From: Deltaproteobacteria bacterium
GTDB taxonomy: Bacteria; Myxococcota_A; UBA9160; SZUA-336
Assembly (NCBI GenBank): GCA_030624945.1
Contig: JAUXJB010000005.1
Coordinates: 1 to 16,906 of the forward strand
DNA length: 16,906 bases
Reading direction: 5' to 3'
Part shown: in pieces, positions 7,362 through 14,734 of the stretch
Layout of the letters: the number at the start of each line of letters is the position of its first letter
Position numbering within the stretch: the stretch's first letter is position 1
Translations under genes and position numbers: made by a program
Notes under the pieces: model-generated
The model's database searches: none
Seen by the model: the letters and a program-made list of their open reading frames with translations, nothing else
Told to the model about the DNA's origin: nothing

Positions 7362-8198
7362 CTACGGTAACCGCTCGGTCAAGTGTTCGGCCAGTCCGCG
7401 CAGTGCCCAGGCTCCGACACCCAGGGATTGCAGTGCCGCGAGGGCGCGCTCGACCTCTTCCCGGACCCGCTGCCTCGTAGTCTCGGCATCGAGGACCGAC
7501 AGGACAGAGCACTCCTCGCTGTCCGCATCGAGCAGGTCGTCGACCAGCTGGAAGCCCAGCCCGTAGTGGTGGCCATAGCTGGCGATCCGTTCGAGCTCCG
7601 GGCCTTCCAGCCCCCCGAGCCGCGCCCCGGACCAGGCCGAGAACTCGAACAGGGCGGCCGTCTTGCGCGCGTGGATCCCGGTGATCACCGCCAGGTCGGC
7701 CGAGCCAGGCTCGAAGGCCAGGTCGTCGGCTTGGCCTCCCAGGAGCCCGCGCGACCCCGCGGCCCGGGCCAGGCGCTCCACGACCACAGGGGGAATCCGC
7801 TCGCTCGCCAGCCGGGCAAAGGCCTCCGCGAAGAGCGCACTGCCCACCAGGATTGCCGTGGCCTCGTCCCAGCGCACGTGTACGGTTGGCCGTCCGCGCC
7901 GCTCGTCATCGTCATCCATGGCGGGCAGGTCGTCGTGGACGAGCGAGTAAGTGTGCACGAGCTCCACGGCAGCCGCGGCGGGCAACGCGTCCTCCGGATC
8001 CCCGCCCACGGCGAGCGCGCCCGCGAAGGCCATGGCGGGACGCAGGCGCTTCCCGCCGGAGAAGACCGCGTACCGCATCCCCTCGTGCAACGAGACCGGT
8101 GCCTCGTCGGCGCTCGGCAGCACCTGGTCCAGGCACTTGTCGATGCGCTCACGACTCTGTGCGAGAAACGCCTCGAGCGAGTTTGATGCTCCGCTCAC
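7362..8198 (-). CDS. ispA: Short-chain polyprenyl (farnesyl/geranylgeranyl) diphosphate synthase
   Basis: This 278-residue enzyme joins isopentenyl diphosphate to allylic diphosphates. It shows FSGGKRLRP (46-54), the first Asp-rich motif HDDLPAMDDDDERRG (88-102) with the two-residue insert typical of bacterial type II FPP synthases, GGQADDLAFE (154-163), and the second Asp-rich motif FQLVDDLLDA (216-225). After the second motif it departs from E. coli IspA. The stretch containing TLGK and GK.TYP, with conserved basic residues, appears to be missing or greatly shortened (DSEECSVLSVLDAET follows directly). The product chain length cannot be fixed from sequence. The GTG start at 8196-8198 lies 16 bp after the ctpA stop; there is no good alternative before Met41. 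The neighbours usually found with it, xseA and xseB, are absent. Confidence 0.92.
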   Translation of the reverse strand: MSGASNSLEAFLAQSRERIDKCLDQVLPSADEAPVSLHEGMRYAVFSGGKRLRPAMAFAGALAVGGDPEDALPAAAAVELVHTYSLVHDDLPAMDDDDERRGRPTVHVRWDEATAILVGSALFAEAFARLASERIPPVVVERLARAAGSRGLLGGQADDLAFEPGSADLAVITGIHARKTAALFEFSAWSGARLGGLEGPELERIASYGHHYGLGFQLVDDLLDADSEECSVLSVLDAETTRQRVREEVERALAALQSLGVGAWALRGLAEHLTERLP

Positions 8199-8214
8199 GG
8201 GCCCGTCCGAGGGC

Positions 8215-9561
8215 TCAGGATCCGCCCCGCACCTGGAGCTTGGAGAAGACGGTCCAGCTCTTGAGGAGGTCGACGGCCCGACTGAGCTGCCGGTCGAAGG
8301 GCATGCGCCTCACGAACTCCTCCTCCGGCCCGAGCACCGGCTCCTCTTCGGGCTGCTCGCCCTCGGCTGTGAAGTGGCCTTCGAGGTCCTCCTCGCCGAA
8401 GCTCTTCTCCTCCTCGACCTCCCGCAGGGCGGCGACCTCGGCCTCAGTGTAGGGCTCTTCCCAGATGTCGGGTTGGATACGCCTCTCCTGGATCGATCGG
8501 CCGCTCGGCAGGTAGTAGAGCGCCGTCGTGAGGCGCAGGCCGGAGCCGTCGTCGAGGGGGATGATCGTCTGCACGGACCCCTTGCCGAACGTCTCCCTCC
8601 CGAGTACCAGGGCGCGCCCGTGGTCCTGCAACGCTCCGGCCACGATCTCCGAGGCCGAGGCACTACCGCCGTTGACCAGCACCACCATCGGGTACTCCGG
8701 CTGCGTGCCCGCCTTCTTCGCGGTCCACTCCATGCGATCGCCCCCACGGCGGCCCTCGGAGAACACGATCAGACCCTCGTCGAGGAACAGGTCCGCTACG
8801 CGCACGGCCTGGTCGAGCAGCCCACCGGGGTTGTCGCGCAGGTCGAGAACGAGCCCGCGGAAGTTCGGCACCGACTTGGATGCCTCCTCCAACGCATCGC
8901 CAAGCTCCCTGGCCGCACGCTCCTGAAACTGGCTGAGGCGCACGTAGGGGATGTCCGAGTCGATGACGTGCCAGGTGACGCTCGAGAGACGGATTGACGC
9001 GCGCTGGATGACGAACGGCTTGGGGGCATCCCACCCCTCCCGGGAGACCTGGATCATGATCTTCGTGCCCCGGGGACCGCGCATGAGCTTCACGGCCTCG
9101 AGCAGGTTCATCTCCTGTGTCGACTTGCAGCTCTCCTCGGTCGCGTCGGGACACACGCCGACAATCCGGTCGCGGGCGCGTATGCCCGCCTGTTGAGCGG
9201 GTGTGCCATCAATCGGCGCGACCACCGTGACGAACCCGTCGCGCTTGGTGATCTCGATGCCCAGCCCCTCGAACTCGCCCTTCGTGTCGCGCTGGATCTC
9301 CTGGTAGAGATCCGGGGAGAGGTAGGTCGTGTGGGGGTCGAGCACGTCGAGCATGCCCTTTACGGCACCTTCGACCAGCTCCCGCTCGTCCACCTCCTTC
9401 ACGTAGTGCGTCTTCACCAGCTGCATCACCGTCGGAATCAGATCGAGGTTGCGGTAGTTCGGGCTGGCGAAGCTAGGGCGCAGGAATCCGGCTCCGCTCA
9501 GCAAGAGCAGTCCCAGCGCCAGGGCCAGTGCGGTCGTTCCGACCAATCGAAGCTTTCTCAT
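8215..9561 (-). CDS. ctpA: C-terminal processing protease, S41 family (CtpA/Prc type)
   Basis: A periplasmic serine protease of 448 residues. The N-terminus has a hydrophobic export signal or anchor (residues 6-30). A PDZ domain spans about 97-180 (GEFEGLGIEI to the REGWDAP region, with TPAQQAGIRARDRIV). The catalytic core has Ser302 in VNGGSASASEIV and Lys327 in RETFGKGSVQ, with the 25-residue spacing of E. coli Tsp. The C-terminus (about 383-430) is an acidic Glu-rich extension. Family members trim C-termini of envelope proteins, and in several Gram-negative bacteria they degrade peptidoglycan hydrolases. Placement directly after an EnvC-like activator (12-bp gap containing GGGAAGGG as ribosome binding site) suggests control of cell-wall hydrolysis, which is inference. 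The ATG at 9559-9561 is well supported. Confidence 0.96.
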   Translation of the reverse strand: MRKLRLVGTTALALALGLLLLSGAGFLRPSFASPNYRNLDLIPTVMQLVKTHYVKEVDERELVEGAVKGMLDVLDPHTTYLSPDLYQEIQRDTKGEFEGLGIEITKRDGFVTVVAPIDGTPAQQAGIRARDRIVGVCPDATEESCKSTQEMNLLEAVKLMRGPRGTKIMIQVSREGWDAPKPFVIQRASIRLSSVTWHVIDSDIPYVRLSQFQERAARELGDALEEASKSVPNFRGLVLDLRDNPGGLLDQAVRVADLFLDEGLIVFSEGRRGGDRMEWTAKKAGTQPEYPMVVLVNGGSASASEIVAGALQDHGRALVLGRETFGKGSVQTIIPLDDGSGLRLTTALYYLPSGRSIQERRIQPDIWEEPYTEAEVAALREVEEEKSFGEEDLEGHFTAEGEQPEEEPVLGPEEEFVRRMPFDRQLSRAVDLLKSWTVFSKLQVRGGS

Positions 9562-9573
9562 GCCATCCCTTCC

Positions 9574-10698
9574 CTAGCGAGGTCTCAGCCAGTCGAGCGG
9601 ATCCATCGGCTTGCTCTTGTAGCGAATCTCGAAGTAAAGCCCGGGTCCGGAAATAGATCCAGTCTCCCCGACCCGCCCGACCGTCTCGCCCTCGCGAACC
9701 CAGTCGCCCGCCTGGGCCTCGAGCTCATCGAGGTAGCCCGAGACCGTCACGTATTTGGCGCCATGGTCGAGGATCACCAGCTGGCCGAAGCCGCGCAGCC
9801 AGCCCGCAAAGAGCACTCTGCCGCCCGAGACGGCACGTACCGGACTTCCCAGATCGGACTCGATTTCAATGCCCGTACGGATAGTTTCCGTCCCGAACTC
9901 AAGGTCCAGTTGACGCCCGAAGGCGAGCCGCAGCGGGCCATCGACGGGCCAGCCCAGCGCTCCCGGAACCAGCCCGTCGCCGGCCGGCCGGATCCAGCTG
10001 CGCGGGCTCCCCTCGATGGCCCGCTCGAGGCGGAGGGCGGCCTCCCGCAGCTCTCGCACTGCCCGGAGCTCGTCGCGGGAGCGAGCGCGTAGCGATGCGA
10101 CGGCGTTGCGGCGCTCCACGAGCATCTCGCGCACCCGGCCGTCTCGATCACTCAGCGCGCGCCCCGCGCTGCCCAGCTCGGCGACCAGCTCCCGGCTCAC
10201 GTCGCGGTTCCGCCGCCAGGTGTCCTCCGCCTGCCGGTGGCGAGCGAAGAGCTGGCGGTCCTGCTCGAGAATTCGAGCCAGGCCGTGTCGAGCACGGGCG
10301 AAGGACTGGAAATCCCCAGCGGAGTAGAGCACGCGCACGCCCCCCGTGGCCGAGAACTTGTAGAGAGATACCAGCCGGGCCTCGAGCTGCACCCGGCTCT
10401 CGTCGCGCAGCTGCGCCGCCTCCGCGGTGCGTATCCGGGCAGCATCGAGCGCCACCTCGGCCGCCTGAGAGTGACGTCGCAGCGCCCGCATGCTCCGCCT
10501 GATCTCGTTGAGCTGCCGGTCGATGCCGTCGAGCTCCTCCAGCAGGCCGTCCGCCTCGTCGCGGTAGCTCCGCGCCCGAGCCTCGCGCTCCTCGATCTCG
10601 CTTCGGATGCCCTTGAGGCGGGAAGCCTCATCGGACGCGAGGGAGGCGACGGGCAGGAGCGCCAGGAGCAGGACCACGGGCAAGCGCGGGCAGATCAC
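9574..10698 (-). CDS. envC: EnvC-like murein hydrolase activator with degenerate LytM domain
   Basis: A 374-residue secreted protein: signal peptide (MICPRLPVVLLLALLPVASLAS, likely cut near residue 21), a long coiled-coil region (about 23-230, rich in Arg, Glu and Leu), and a C-terminal M23/LytM domain (about 248-372). The zinc-binding residues of active M23 endopeptidases are lost: HxGxD reads RTGIE (274-278), the second His site reads SGYL, and HxHFE reads GLYFE. This matches EnvC, which does not cut peptidoglycan itself but activates amidases when FtsEX recruits it to the septum. The GTG at 10696-10698 overlaps the ftsX stop as GTGA, reinforcing that link. Conserved DPLDWL closes the domain. 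The assignment as EnvC-type is strong; the partner amidase is not in the window. Confidence 0.9.
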   Translation of the reverse strand: MICPRLPVVLLLALLPVASLASDEASRLKGIRSEIEEREARARSYRDEADGLLEELDGIDRQLNEIRRSMRALRRHSQAAEVALDAARIRTAEAAQLRDESRVQLEARLVSLYKFSATGGVRVLYSAGDFQSFARARHGLARILEQDRQLFARHRQAEDTWRRNRDVSRELVAELGSAGRALSDRDGRVREMLVERRNAVASLRARSRDELRAVRELREAALRLERAIEGSPRSWIRPAGDGLVPGALGWPVDGPLRLAFGRQLDLEFGTETIRTGIEIESDLGSPVRAVSGGRVLFAGWLRGFGQLVILDHGAKYVTVSGYLDELEAQAGDWVREGETVGRVGETGSISGPGLYFEIRYKSKPMDPLDWLRPR

Positions 10699-11612
10699 GG
10701 GCGTTCCTCGAGCCGGAGCAGCGACACGATCGCGCCCGCACAGCCCAGACCGACACCGAACAGCACCAGCGTCAGCACCTGGGCCGGGCCGAAGAACTCG
10801 GGCGCCCTTGGACCCAGGAGGAACTCGAGGGGCTCCACGACGATCGGGAGGCCCAGAGACCAGACTCCATAGAGCAGGAGGATCGCCAGGCCCGCGGCGG
10901 TGCCCCCCTGCAGCGCTCCTTCGAGGTAGAACGGGAGCCGAATGAAGAGCCCTCCTGCGCCCACCAGGCGCTGGATCTGGATCTCGTCCGAGCGCGCGTG
11001 CACGGTCAGTCGGACGGTACCCGAGACGATGGCTCCGAGGACGATGGCGAGGAAGACGCCGAGTCCGAGCCCCAGCCACTCCGCGACCCGGACGAAGAGA
11101 GCGTAGCTCTCCACCCACTCCTCCCCGTAGCGGACCTCCGCGATGCCGCGCAGCTGCCCGATGCTCTGGGCGATCGCCTCGAGTGCAGCGGGCGAGCGCC
11201 CGCCGGCCTCGATCTCCAGCTCGAAGGAGGCGGGTAGTGGATTCCGCTCGAGCCCCTCGAGGATGGCCGCGTCCCCACCGAGCTCGCCGCGCAAGCGCTC
11301 GAGAGCCTCGTCGGACGAGACGAAGCGAACGGCGGCCACGCCGGTAACGCCGACAAGATCGCGGGCAAGTGCGGCGGCCCCCTCCGGAGGGAGCTCTGCT
11401 CCCTCCGGAGTGAACGCGACCAGGCGGATGTCGCTTCCGAATTCCTCCAGGACGCTGCGCATGTTCCCGACGAAGAGCAGGTAGGCGCCGAGCACCAGCA
11501 GGCCCGCCGCCATGGTGGAGATCGAGACGGCCGAGACCAGGGGCGCGGCCCAGAATCCCCGCAGACCGTTGCGCCCGGCGGTGACCAGTCGACGCGTAGC
11601 GCGACCCCTCAT
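10695..11612 (-). CDS. ftsX: Cell division protein FtsX (ABC transporter-like membrane subunit)
   Basis: A 305-residue inner-membrane protein with the FtsX layout: a cytoplasmic N-terminus, TM1 (about 22-48), a periplasmic domain (about 49-175) that in E. coli binds EnvC, then TM2 (about 177-199), TM3 (about 232-256) and TM4 (about 277-300). The segment between TM2 and TM3, VHARSDEIQIQRLVGAG (204-220), is the conserved cytoplasmic coupling region (E-I-x-I-x-R-L-V-G-A). It does not transport a known substrate. ATP hydrolysis by FtsE is passed through FtsX to activate periplasmic cell-wall hydrolases. The ATG at 11610-11612 overlaps the ftsE stop by one base and is much better than the longer upstream frame, which lies over ftsE. 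It overlaps envC by 4 bp, so all three are translationally linked. Confidence 0.95.
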   Translation of the reverse strand: MRGRATRRLVTAGRNGLRGFWAAPLVSAVSISTMAAGLLVLGAYLLFVGNMRSVLEEFGSDIRLVAFTPEGAELPPEGAAALARDLVGVTGVAAVRFVSSDEALERLRGELGGDAAILEGLERNPLPASFELEIEAGGRSPAALEAIAQSIGQLRGIAEVRYGEEWVESYALFVRVAEWLGLGLGVFLAIVLGAIVSGTVRLTVHARSDEIQIQRLVGAGGLFIRLPFYLEGALQGGTAAGLAILLLYGVWSLGLPIVVEPLEFLLGPRAPEFFGPAQVLTLVLFGVGLGCAGAIVSLLRLEERP

Positions 11613-12313
11613 CAGAACTGTCCCACGACCTCGCGGGAGGCCAGCCCGCGGGGCAGCGCGTCCCGAACCAGACGTCCCTCCGACAGCTCGAGGAGACGGT
11701 GCCGGTAGCGCGCCAGCAGTGAGGGGTCGTGGGTCGCGACGATCACGGTGGTCCCGCGAGCGTTCGCATCGGCGATGATGTCCATGATGTCGCGGGCGAG
11801 TTCGGGATCCAGGTTCCCCGTCGGCTCGTCGGCCAGCAACAGCGGCGGGTCGGTGACCAGCGCCCGGGCGATCGCAACGCGCTGCTGTTCTCCGCCGGAG
11901 AGGGCGCGGGGTCGGTGATCGAGGCGGTGCCCCAGACCCAAGCGCTTCAGCGTGCTCCAAACCCGCGTGCGGGTCTCACGGCGAGAGGCGCCCGCGATCT
12001 CCAGCGGGACCGCCACGTTCTCGTGGACCGTGCGATCCATCAGCAGCTTGAAGTCCTGGAAGATCACGCCGATCTCCCGTCGCAGGCGCGGGATCTGGGC
12101 CGCCTTGATGCGACTGATGTTGCGCCCCGCCACGAGCAGCTGGCCCGCCGTTGGGCGTTCCGCAGCAAACAGGAGCCGGAGCAGCGAGGTCTTGCCCGCA
12201 CCGCTGGACCCGGTGAGGAACACGAACTCCCCCCGATCGACCGCCAGCGAGACGTCTCGTAGCGCCCTGATACCGCCGTCGTAGCGGAGTTCGATGTGGT
12301 AGAGCTGGATCAA
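11612..12313 (-). CDS. ftsE: Cell division ATP-binding protein FtsE
   Basis: The ABC ATPase partner of FtsX, 233 residues. All nucleotide-binding motifs are intact: Walker [10 protein letters not shown] (35-43), Q-loop FQDFKLL with Gln86, signature LSGGEQQR (138-145), Walker [13 protein letters not shown] (158-169) with Glu163, and switch His195 in VATHD. The TTG at 12311-12313 is the only start that gives the normal N-terminus [14 protein letters not shown]; no clear Shine-Dalgarno is seen before it, so it may depend on translation of the gene 25 bp upstream. ATP hydrolysis here drives conformational change in FtsX and hence EnvC. Confidence 0.96.
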   Translation of the reverse strand: MIQLYHIELRYDGGIRALRDVSLAVDRGEFVFLTGSSGAGKTSLLRLLFAAERPTAGQLLVAGRNISRIKAAQIPRLRREIGVIFQDFKLLMDRTVHENVAVPLEIAGASRRETRTRVWSTLKRLGLGHRLDHRPRALSGGEQQRVAIARALVTDPPLLLADEPTGNLDPELARDIMDIIADANARGTTVIVATHDPSLLARYRHRLLELSEGRLVRDALPRGLASREVVGQF

Positions 12314-12338
12314 TGTCTGTGCCCGCAGGGGCCCCGGG

Positions 12339-12725
12339 CTAGCGCGCCGAGACGTACTCGAGAATCAGCTCGTCGAGTGGCTTGTCGGTGATGACCCCGG
12401 CGCCGAATTCCCGCTCGGATGCTGCTTTCGCGGCAATCCCGTCGCCATCCACGACCTCAGCGAGCTTGCTGTCAAACTTCCCGGCCGTGAGGGACTCCAC
12501 AATCACGCGGTGCTGCTCCTCCATCAGCTGCCGGACTCGCTCGTCGAGGCCGCCGATGCTGTCACTCCCACTGGGAAGCTCGTAGTGGGACTTCTTGGAG
12601 TAGAGAATCGCACCGCCCTCGAAGAGCAGCGTGATGATCTGAGGACTCTCACGACCACCGTCCTCGGTCTGCACGTGGAACGTGCGTCCCAGGTGGCTGA
12701 CGTTCGTGTTGAAGCCTCCGACCAC
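12339..12725 (-). CDS. Conserved hypothetical protein with GFNTN...FHVQTED signature, first gene of the ftsEX operon
   Basis: A 128-residue protein without signal peptide or membrane segment. The N-terminal half is predicted beta-rich and carries GFNTNVSHLGRTFHVQTEDG (4-23), IITLLFEGGAILYSKKSHY (30-48), then a helix VRQLMEEQHRVIVESLTAG (64-82). I recall similar small proteins of unknown function in deltaproteobacterial genomes, but no named domain can be given with confidence. The GTG at 12723-12725 is the likely start, with GGGGAGGGG about 10 nt before it; the alternative reading frames here lack any family resemblance. It ends 25 bp before ftsE in the same direction, so it is probably co-transcribed with ftsE, ftsX, envC and ctpA. 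A cytosolic role linked to division or to the envelope would fit, but this rests on position only. Confidence 0.8.
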   Translation of the reverse strand: MVGGFNTNVSHLGRTFHVQTEDGGRESPQIITLLFEGGAILYSKKSHYELPSGSDSIGGLDERVRQLMEEQHRVIVESLTAGKFDSKLAEVVDGDGIAAKAASEREFGAGVITDKPLDELILEYVSAR

Positions 12726-12776
12726 GGCCTCTCAACCCCTCCCCGCGAATTGTGCGGTACCGCTGCGCTCGACGCC

Positions 12777-12782
12777 ATTATC
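12777..12782 (-). promoter_or_regulatory. Possible -10 element for the ftsEX-isoprenoid operon
   Basis: GATAAT on the minus strand matches five of six -10 positions and lies about 51 bp before the GTG of the first operon gene. No convincing -35 is found at 16-18 nt spacing, so it might use an alternative sigma factor or an activator, or be chance. Confidence 0.25.
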
Positions 12783-12985
12783 GGGTGCAGAGTTTCCCCG
12801 CCTGAGTGTGCGTGATCCGGACGGCCGGGTCCCGGCTCCCGGACGGTCGGGGTACGCCCGGGCAACGGATTCCGCCGTGGCGGGAGAGGCGGTCGCGAGA
12901 GTCCGCCCGCTGGAGCGAGGATGTCCCCACCGGGCCAAGCTTTCCTCAGCTGGGCACAGGGCGCGACTGTATGTGAAATGAGAGA

Positions 12986-13006
12986 CGCCCCGGCAGTGCC
13001 GGGGCG
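12986..13006 (-). terminator. Candidate intrinsic terminator after the propeller gene
   Basis: A perfect 9-bp GC stem (CGCCCCGGC / GCCGGGGCG) with a 3-nt loop. On the minus strand it is followed by TCTCTCATTT, a modest T-rich tail. It lies about 94 bp after the propeller stop and upstream of the ftsEX operon, a sensible place to end the first transcript. Confidence 0.55.
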
Positions 13007-13015
13007 CCTCGGGAA

Positions 13016-13040
13016 GGACAGTCCAGGCCGGGGACTGTCC
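13016..13040. repeat. Hairpin GGACAGTCC ... GGACTGTCC
   Basis: A perfect 9-bp inverted repeat with a 7-nt loop (AGGCCGG), the middle of three stacked hairpins. It may be a regulator site or part of a composite 3' structure; nothing in the sequence decides which. Confidence 0.6.
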
Positions 13041-13049
13041 GGGGGGCTA

Positions 13050-13093
13050 GTGTCCTGTTCCGGGAGTGCGCTCGCATTCTCGGAACAGGACAC
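13050..13093. repeat. CTAGTGTCC-family hairpin, long form
   Basis: A perfect 13-bp inverted repeat (GTGTCCTGTTCCG / CGGAACAGGACAC) with an 18-nt loop, starting 6 bp after the stop of the propeller gene. The plus-strand sequence CTAGTGTCCTGTTC (13047-13060) recurs with one change at 15265-15278. There is no T-run, so it could be a 3'-end stabiliser, a repeat element, or part of a terminator with the next hairpins. Confidence 0.8.
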
Positions 13094-13099
13094 ACCCCA

Positions 13100-14524
13100 T
13101 CACTTCGGACTCCGCGTCGCCAATGCGTCCGACGAGAGGCGTGTGAACGCGCCCCCGCTCCAGGCATCGAGATGGGCGGCGAGCTCGCGGACCCGGACGA
13201 GGAGCTCCCTACGCTCGGCGCCGGCCGCCGGGGCGAGCGCCGCGACACGCATGAGCATGCGGACCCGCTCGAAGTAGAGCCGGTTCACCCGCTCGAGCAC
13301 CTGGTCGCGCAGCTCGATCAGCTGGCGGCGCTCCCGCGAGATGTCGAGGGCCTGGTCGGGCTCGGCGCTGCGCGCCAGCTCCCATACGAAGCCGAGATCG
13401 AGCCCGATGCTGCGGTCGAGATCCGACGAGCTGTCGAAGAGGTTCCGCACCCGGCCCGACGAGAACACCTCGTCGTGCTTGCGATCTCGCTCGCGATCCC
13501 GATCGAAGGACAGGCTCGCCCGCACCTGCGGCAGCCAGGCGGAACGCCGCGCACGTTCCGCAATGCGTGCAATGCGATGCGGCGAGAGCTCCAGATAGGC
13601 GAGCACGGCGCGCTGCAGCACACCGATCTCGGGAGTCGCGGGCACATCGCTGAGCGCGCGCACGCGATCCGGAGCTGCGCCCAGCGGGAGGGTAGCGATC
13701 CCACGCCTGGTCGCGACCAGAAGCCGACCGTCGCTCTGCAAGAGGTCGAACGCGTCCGCTTGAACCGCCGGCTCGGCGATACCGCTCTCCAACCGACCCT
13801 CGCCGTAGGGATAGACGCCGCGCTCCGAGGCCACCCAGAGGGTCGAGCCCACGCGCAGGAACCCGCGCAGCTCGCCGATCCCCAGCTCCAACCGGCGCGC
13901 CCCCGCACCCTCCAACTTCCACAAGCCACGCGGCACGCAGAGCAGCGAGGCCCCGGCGAAGTCCACGGCCCCGCGCAGCTCCCACCACCCGTCCTCCACC
14001 CCACCCAGAACACGCTCGAACGCGCCCGGAGGGCTCCGGCGCCAGATCGCCCCCCGCATGGCAACCCAGACACCCGCGGGAGACGTCCGCACCGAGGCCA
14101 CCGCTCCGGCGGGCAGCGACGTCTCGCGCCGGAAGGTCGGCGAGTGCCGGGGGCGCGAGTAGAGCCCCGACTCGGCGGCGACCCATTGGATCTGCCTGCC
14201 GTCGCTGGCCACCGCCCGAACCCGGGCTCCCGCCCCCAGCGAGACGGGCGCGGGTCGCTCGGCGCCGGGGCGCCAGTCGTAGAGGCCTGCTCCCGCGGCG
14301 ATCAGGAGGTGACCATCGGAGACCGCGAGGTCGCGCACACCGCCCCGCGTCAGCACCAGAGACCAGCCCTCCTCCTCGCTCAGGTAGAGACCGCGCTCCG
14401 TACCCACGACCAGCCGTTCCCCGTGAAGGGCGACGCTGGTGGCTGGCGAGGGCGGGGCAGCGGCGAGCCAGCCGGGCAGCAACAGGAGGTTCCACAGTGC
14501 GAGCACGATCCGATGGGAGAGCAA
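13100..14524 (-). CDS. Exported seven-bladed beta-propeller protein with helical C-terminal domain, function unknown
   Basis: A 474-residue protein. The N-terminus MLSHRIVLALWNLLLLPGWLAAAP is a signal peptide. Residues about 30-285 contain seven repeats ending in a hydrophobic-A/G-x-x-x-G-hydrophobic core: VVGTERGLYLS, LIAAGAGLYDW, VAAESGLYSR, VAMRGAIWRR, CVPRGLWKLE, VASERGVYPY and VATRRGIATLP. This is the pattern of a regulator-propeller or YncE-like seven-bladed fold. Residues 296-330 and 392-455 are probably helical (IARIAERARRSAW; RRQLIELRDQVLERVNRLYFER). They flank a central part with alternating, strand-like segments (QVRASLSFDRD, SIGLDLGFVWEL) that might enter the outer membrane. I recognise no named family. 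The TTG at 14522-14524 is preferred, with a GTG at 14504-14506 as alternative. It is divergent from the DUF4124-cof operon. Confidence 0.75.
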   Translation of the reverse strand: MLSHRIVLALWNLLLLPGWLAAAPPSPATSVALHGERLVVGTERGLYLSEEEGWSLVLTRGGVRDLAVSDGHLLIAAGAGLYDWRPGAERPAPVSLGAGARVRAVASDGRQIQWVAAESGLYSRPRHSPTFRRETSLPAGAVASVRTSPAGVWVAMRGAIWRRSPPGAFERVLGGVEDGWWELRGAVDFAGASLLCVPRGLWKLEGAGARRLELGIGELRGFLRVGSTLWVASERGVYPYGEGRLESGIAEPAVQADAFDLLQSDGRLLVATRRGIATLPLGAAPDRVRALSDVPATPEIGVLQRAVLAYLELSPHRIARIAERARRSAWLPQVRASLSFDRDRERDRKHDEVFSSGRVRNLFDSSSDLDRSIGLDLGFVWELARSAEPDQALDISRERRQLIELRDQVLERVNRLYFERVRMLMRVAALAPAAGAERRELLVRVRELAAHLDAWSGGAFTRLSSDALATRSPK

Positions 14525-14636
14525 GCGACGTGCCCGCCCTGAGACTCCAGAAACCCGGGCTAGCGGCCAGATGTGAACGAGCGCTGGCGAGGTTGTGAAC
14601 CTTGGCCCCGCCCGCGGAGGCACCCGCTCCACGCGC

Positions 14637-14664
14637 TTGACAGGTTCCGCCCCATGTCTAGAAT
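14637..14664 (+). promoter_or_regulatory. Strong sigma70-like promoter for the DUF4124-cofD-cofC-cofE operon
   Basis: TTGACA (14637-14642, perfect -35) and TAGAAT (14659-14664, five of six for -10) are separated by 16 nt. Transcription would start near 14671, giving a leader of about 64 nt. This argues against starts upstream at 14573 or 14654 for the following gene. It lies in the 210-bp divergent gap; no equally good promoter was found for the leftward propeller gene. Confidence 0.7.
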
Positions 14665-14734
14665 CCGCTGCACGCGCGCGGACTTTCGCCGCCGCGAAGG
14701 TCGGGAGGCGAGAGCGATTCCAACACCATCCCTC

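Larger units (their letters stand above)
12726..13099. other. 374-bp intergenic region with hairpins and no supported gene
   Basis: This gap separates the propeller gene from the ftsEX operon, both leftward. Frames crossing it look like high-GC noise. It holds three successive hairpins (12986-13006, 13016-13040, 13050-13093), a possible -10 element (12777-12782), and a 13-bp direct repeat CCGGACGGYCGGG at 12817-12829 and 12839-12851, the first copy overlapping a small palindrome (GCCGGG-T-CCCGGC, 12824-12836). It probably contains the end of the propeller transcript and the start of the ftsEX transcript. Confidence 0.6.

Noticed and set aside
5553..7370. Plus-strand open frame of 605 codons opposite dxs
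   Set aside because: The minus strand encodes a full-length Dxs with all catalytic motifs, and the plus-strand product shows no motif.
5470..7512. Upstream part of a 926-codon minus-strand frame that ends as TlyA
   Set aside because: Only the last 245 residues resemble a protein family. The rest is an out-of-frame reading of dxs, and the GTG at 5467-5469 is the right start.
11381..11415. Inverted and direct CCCTCCGGAG repeats inside ftsX
   Set aside because: They encode the short protein repeat PEGAELPPEGA in the periplasmic loop and are explained by codon use in that repeat rather than by a separate element.
13172..14542. Plus-strand frame of 456 codons opposite the propeller gene
   Set aside because: The product is Arg/Pro-rich without motifs, whereas the minus strand shows a signal peptide and seven regular repeats.
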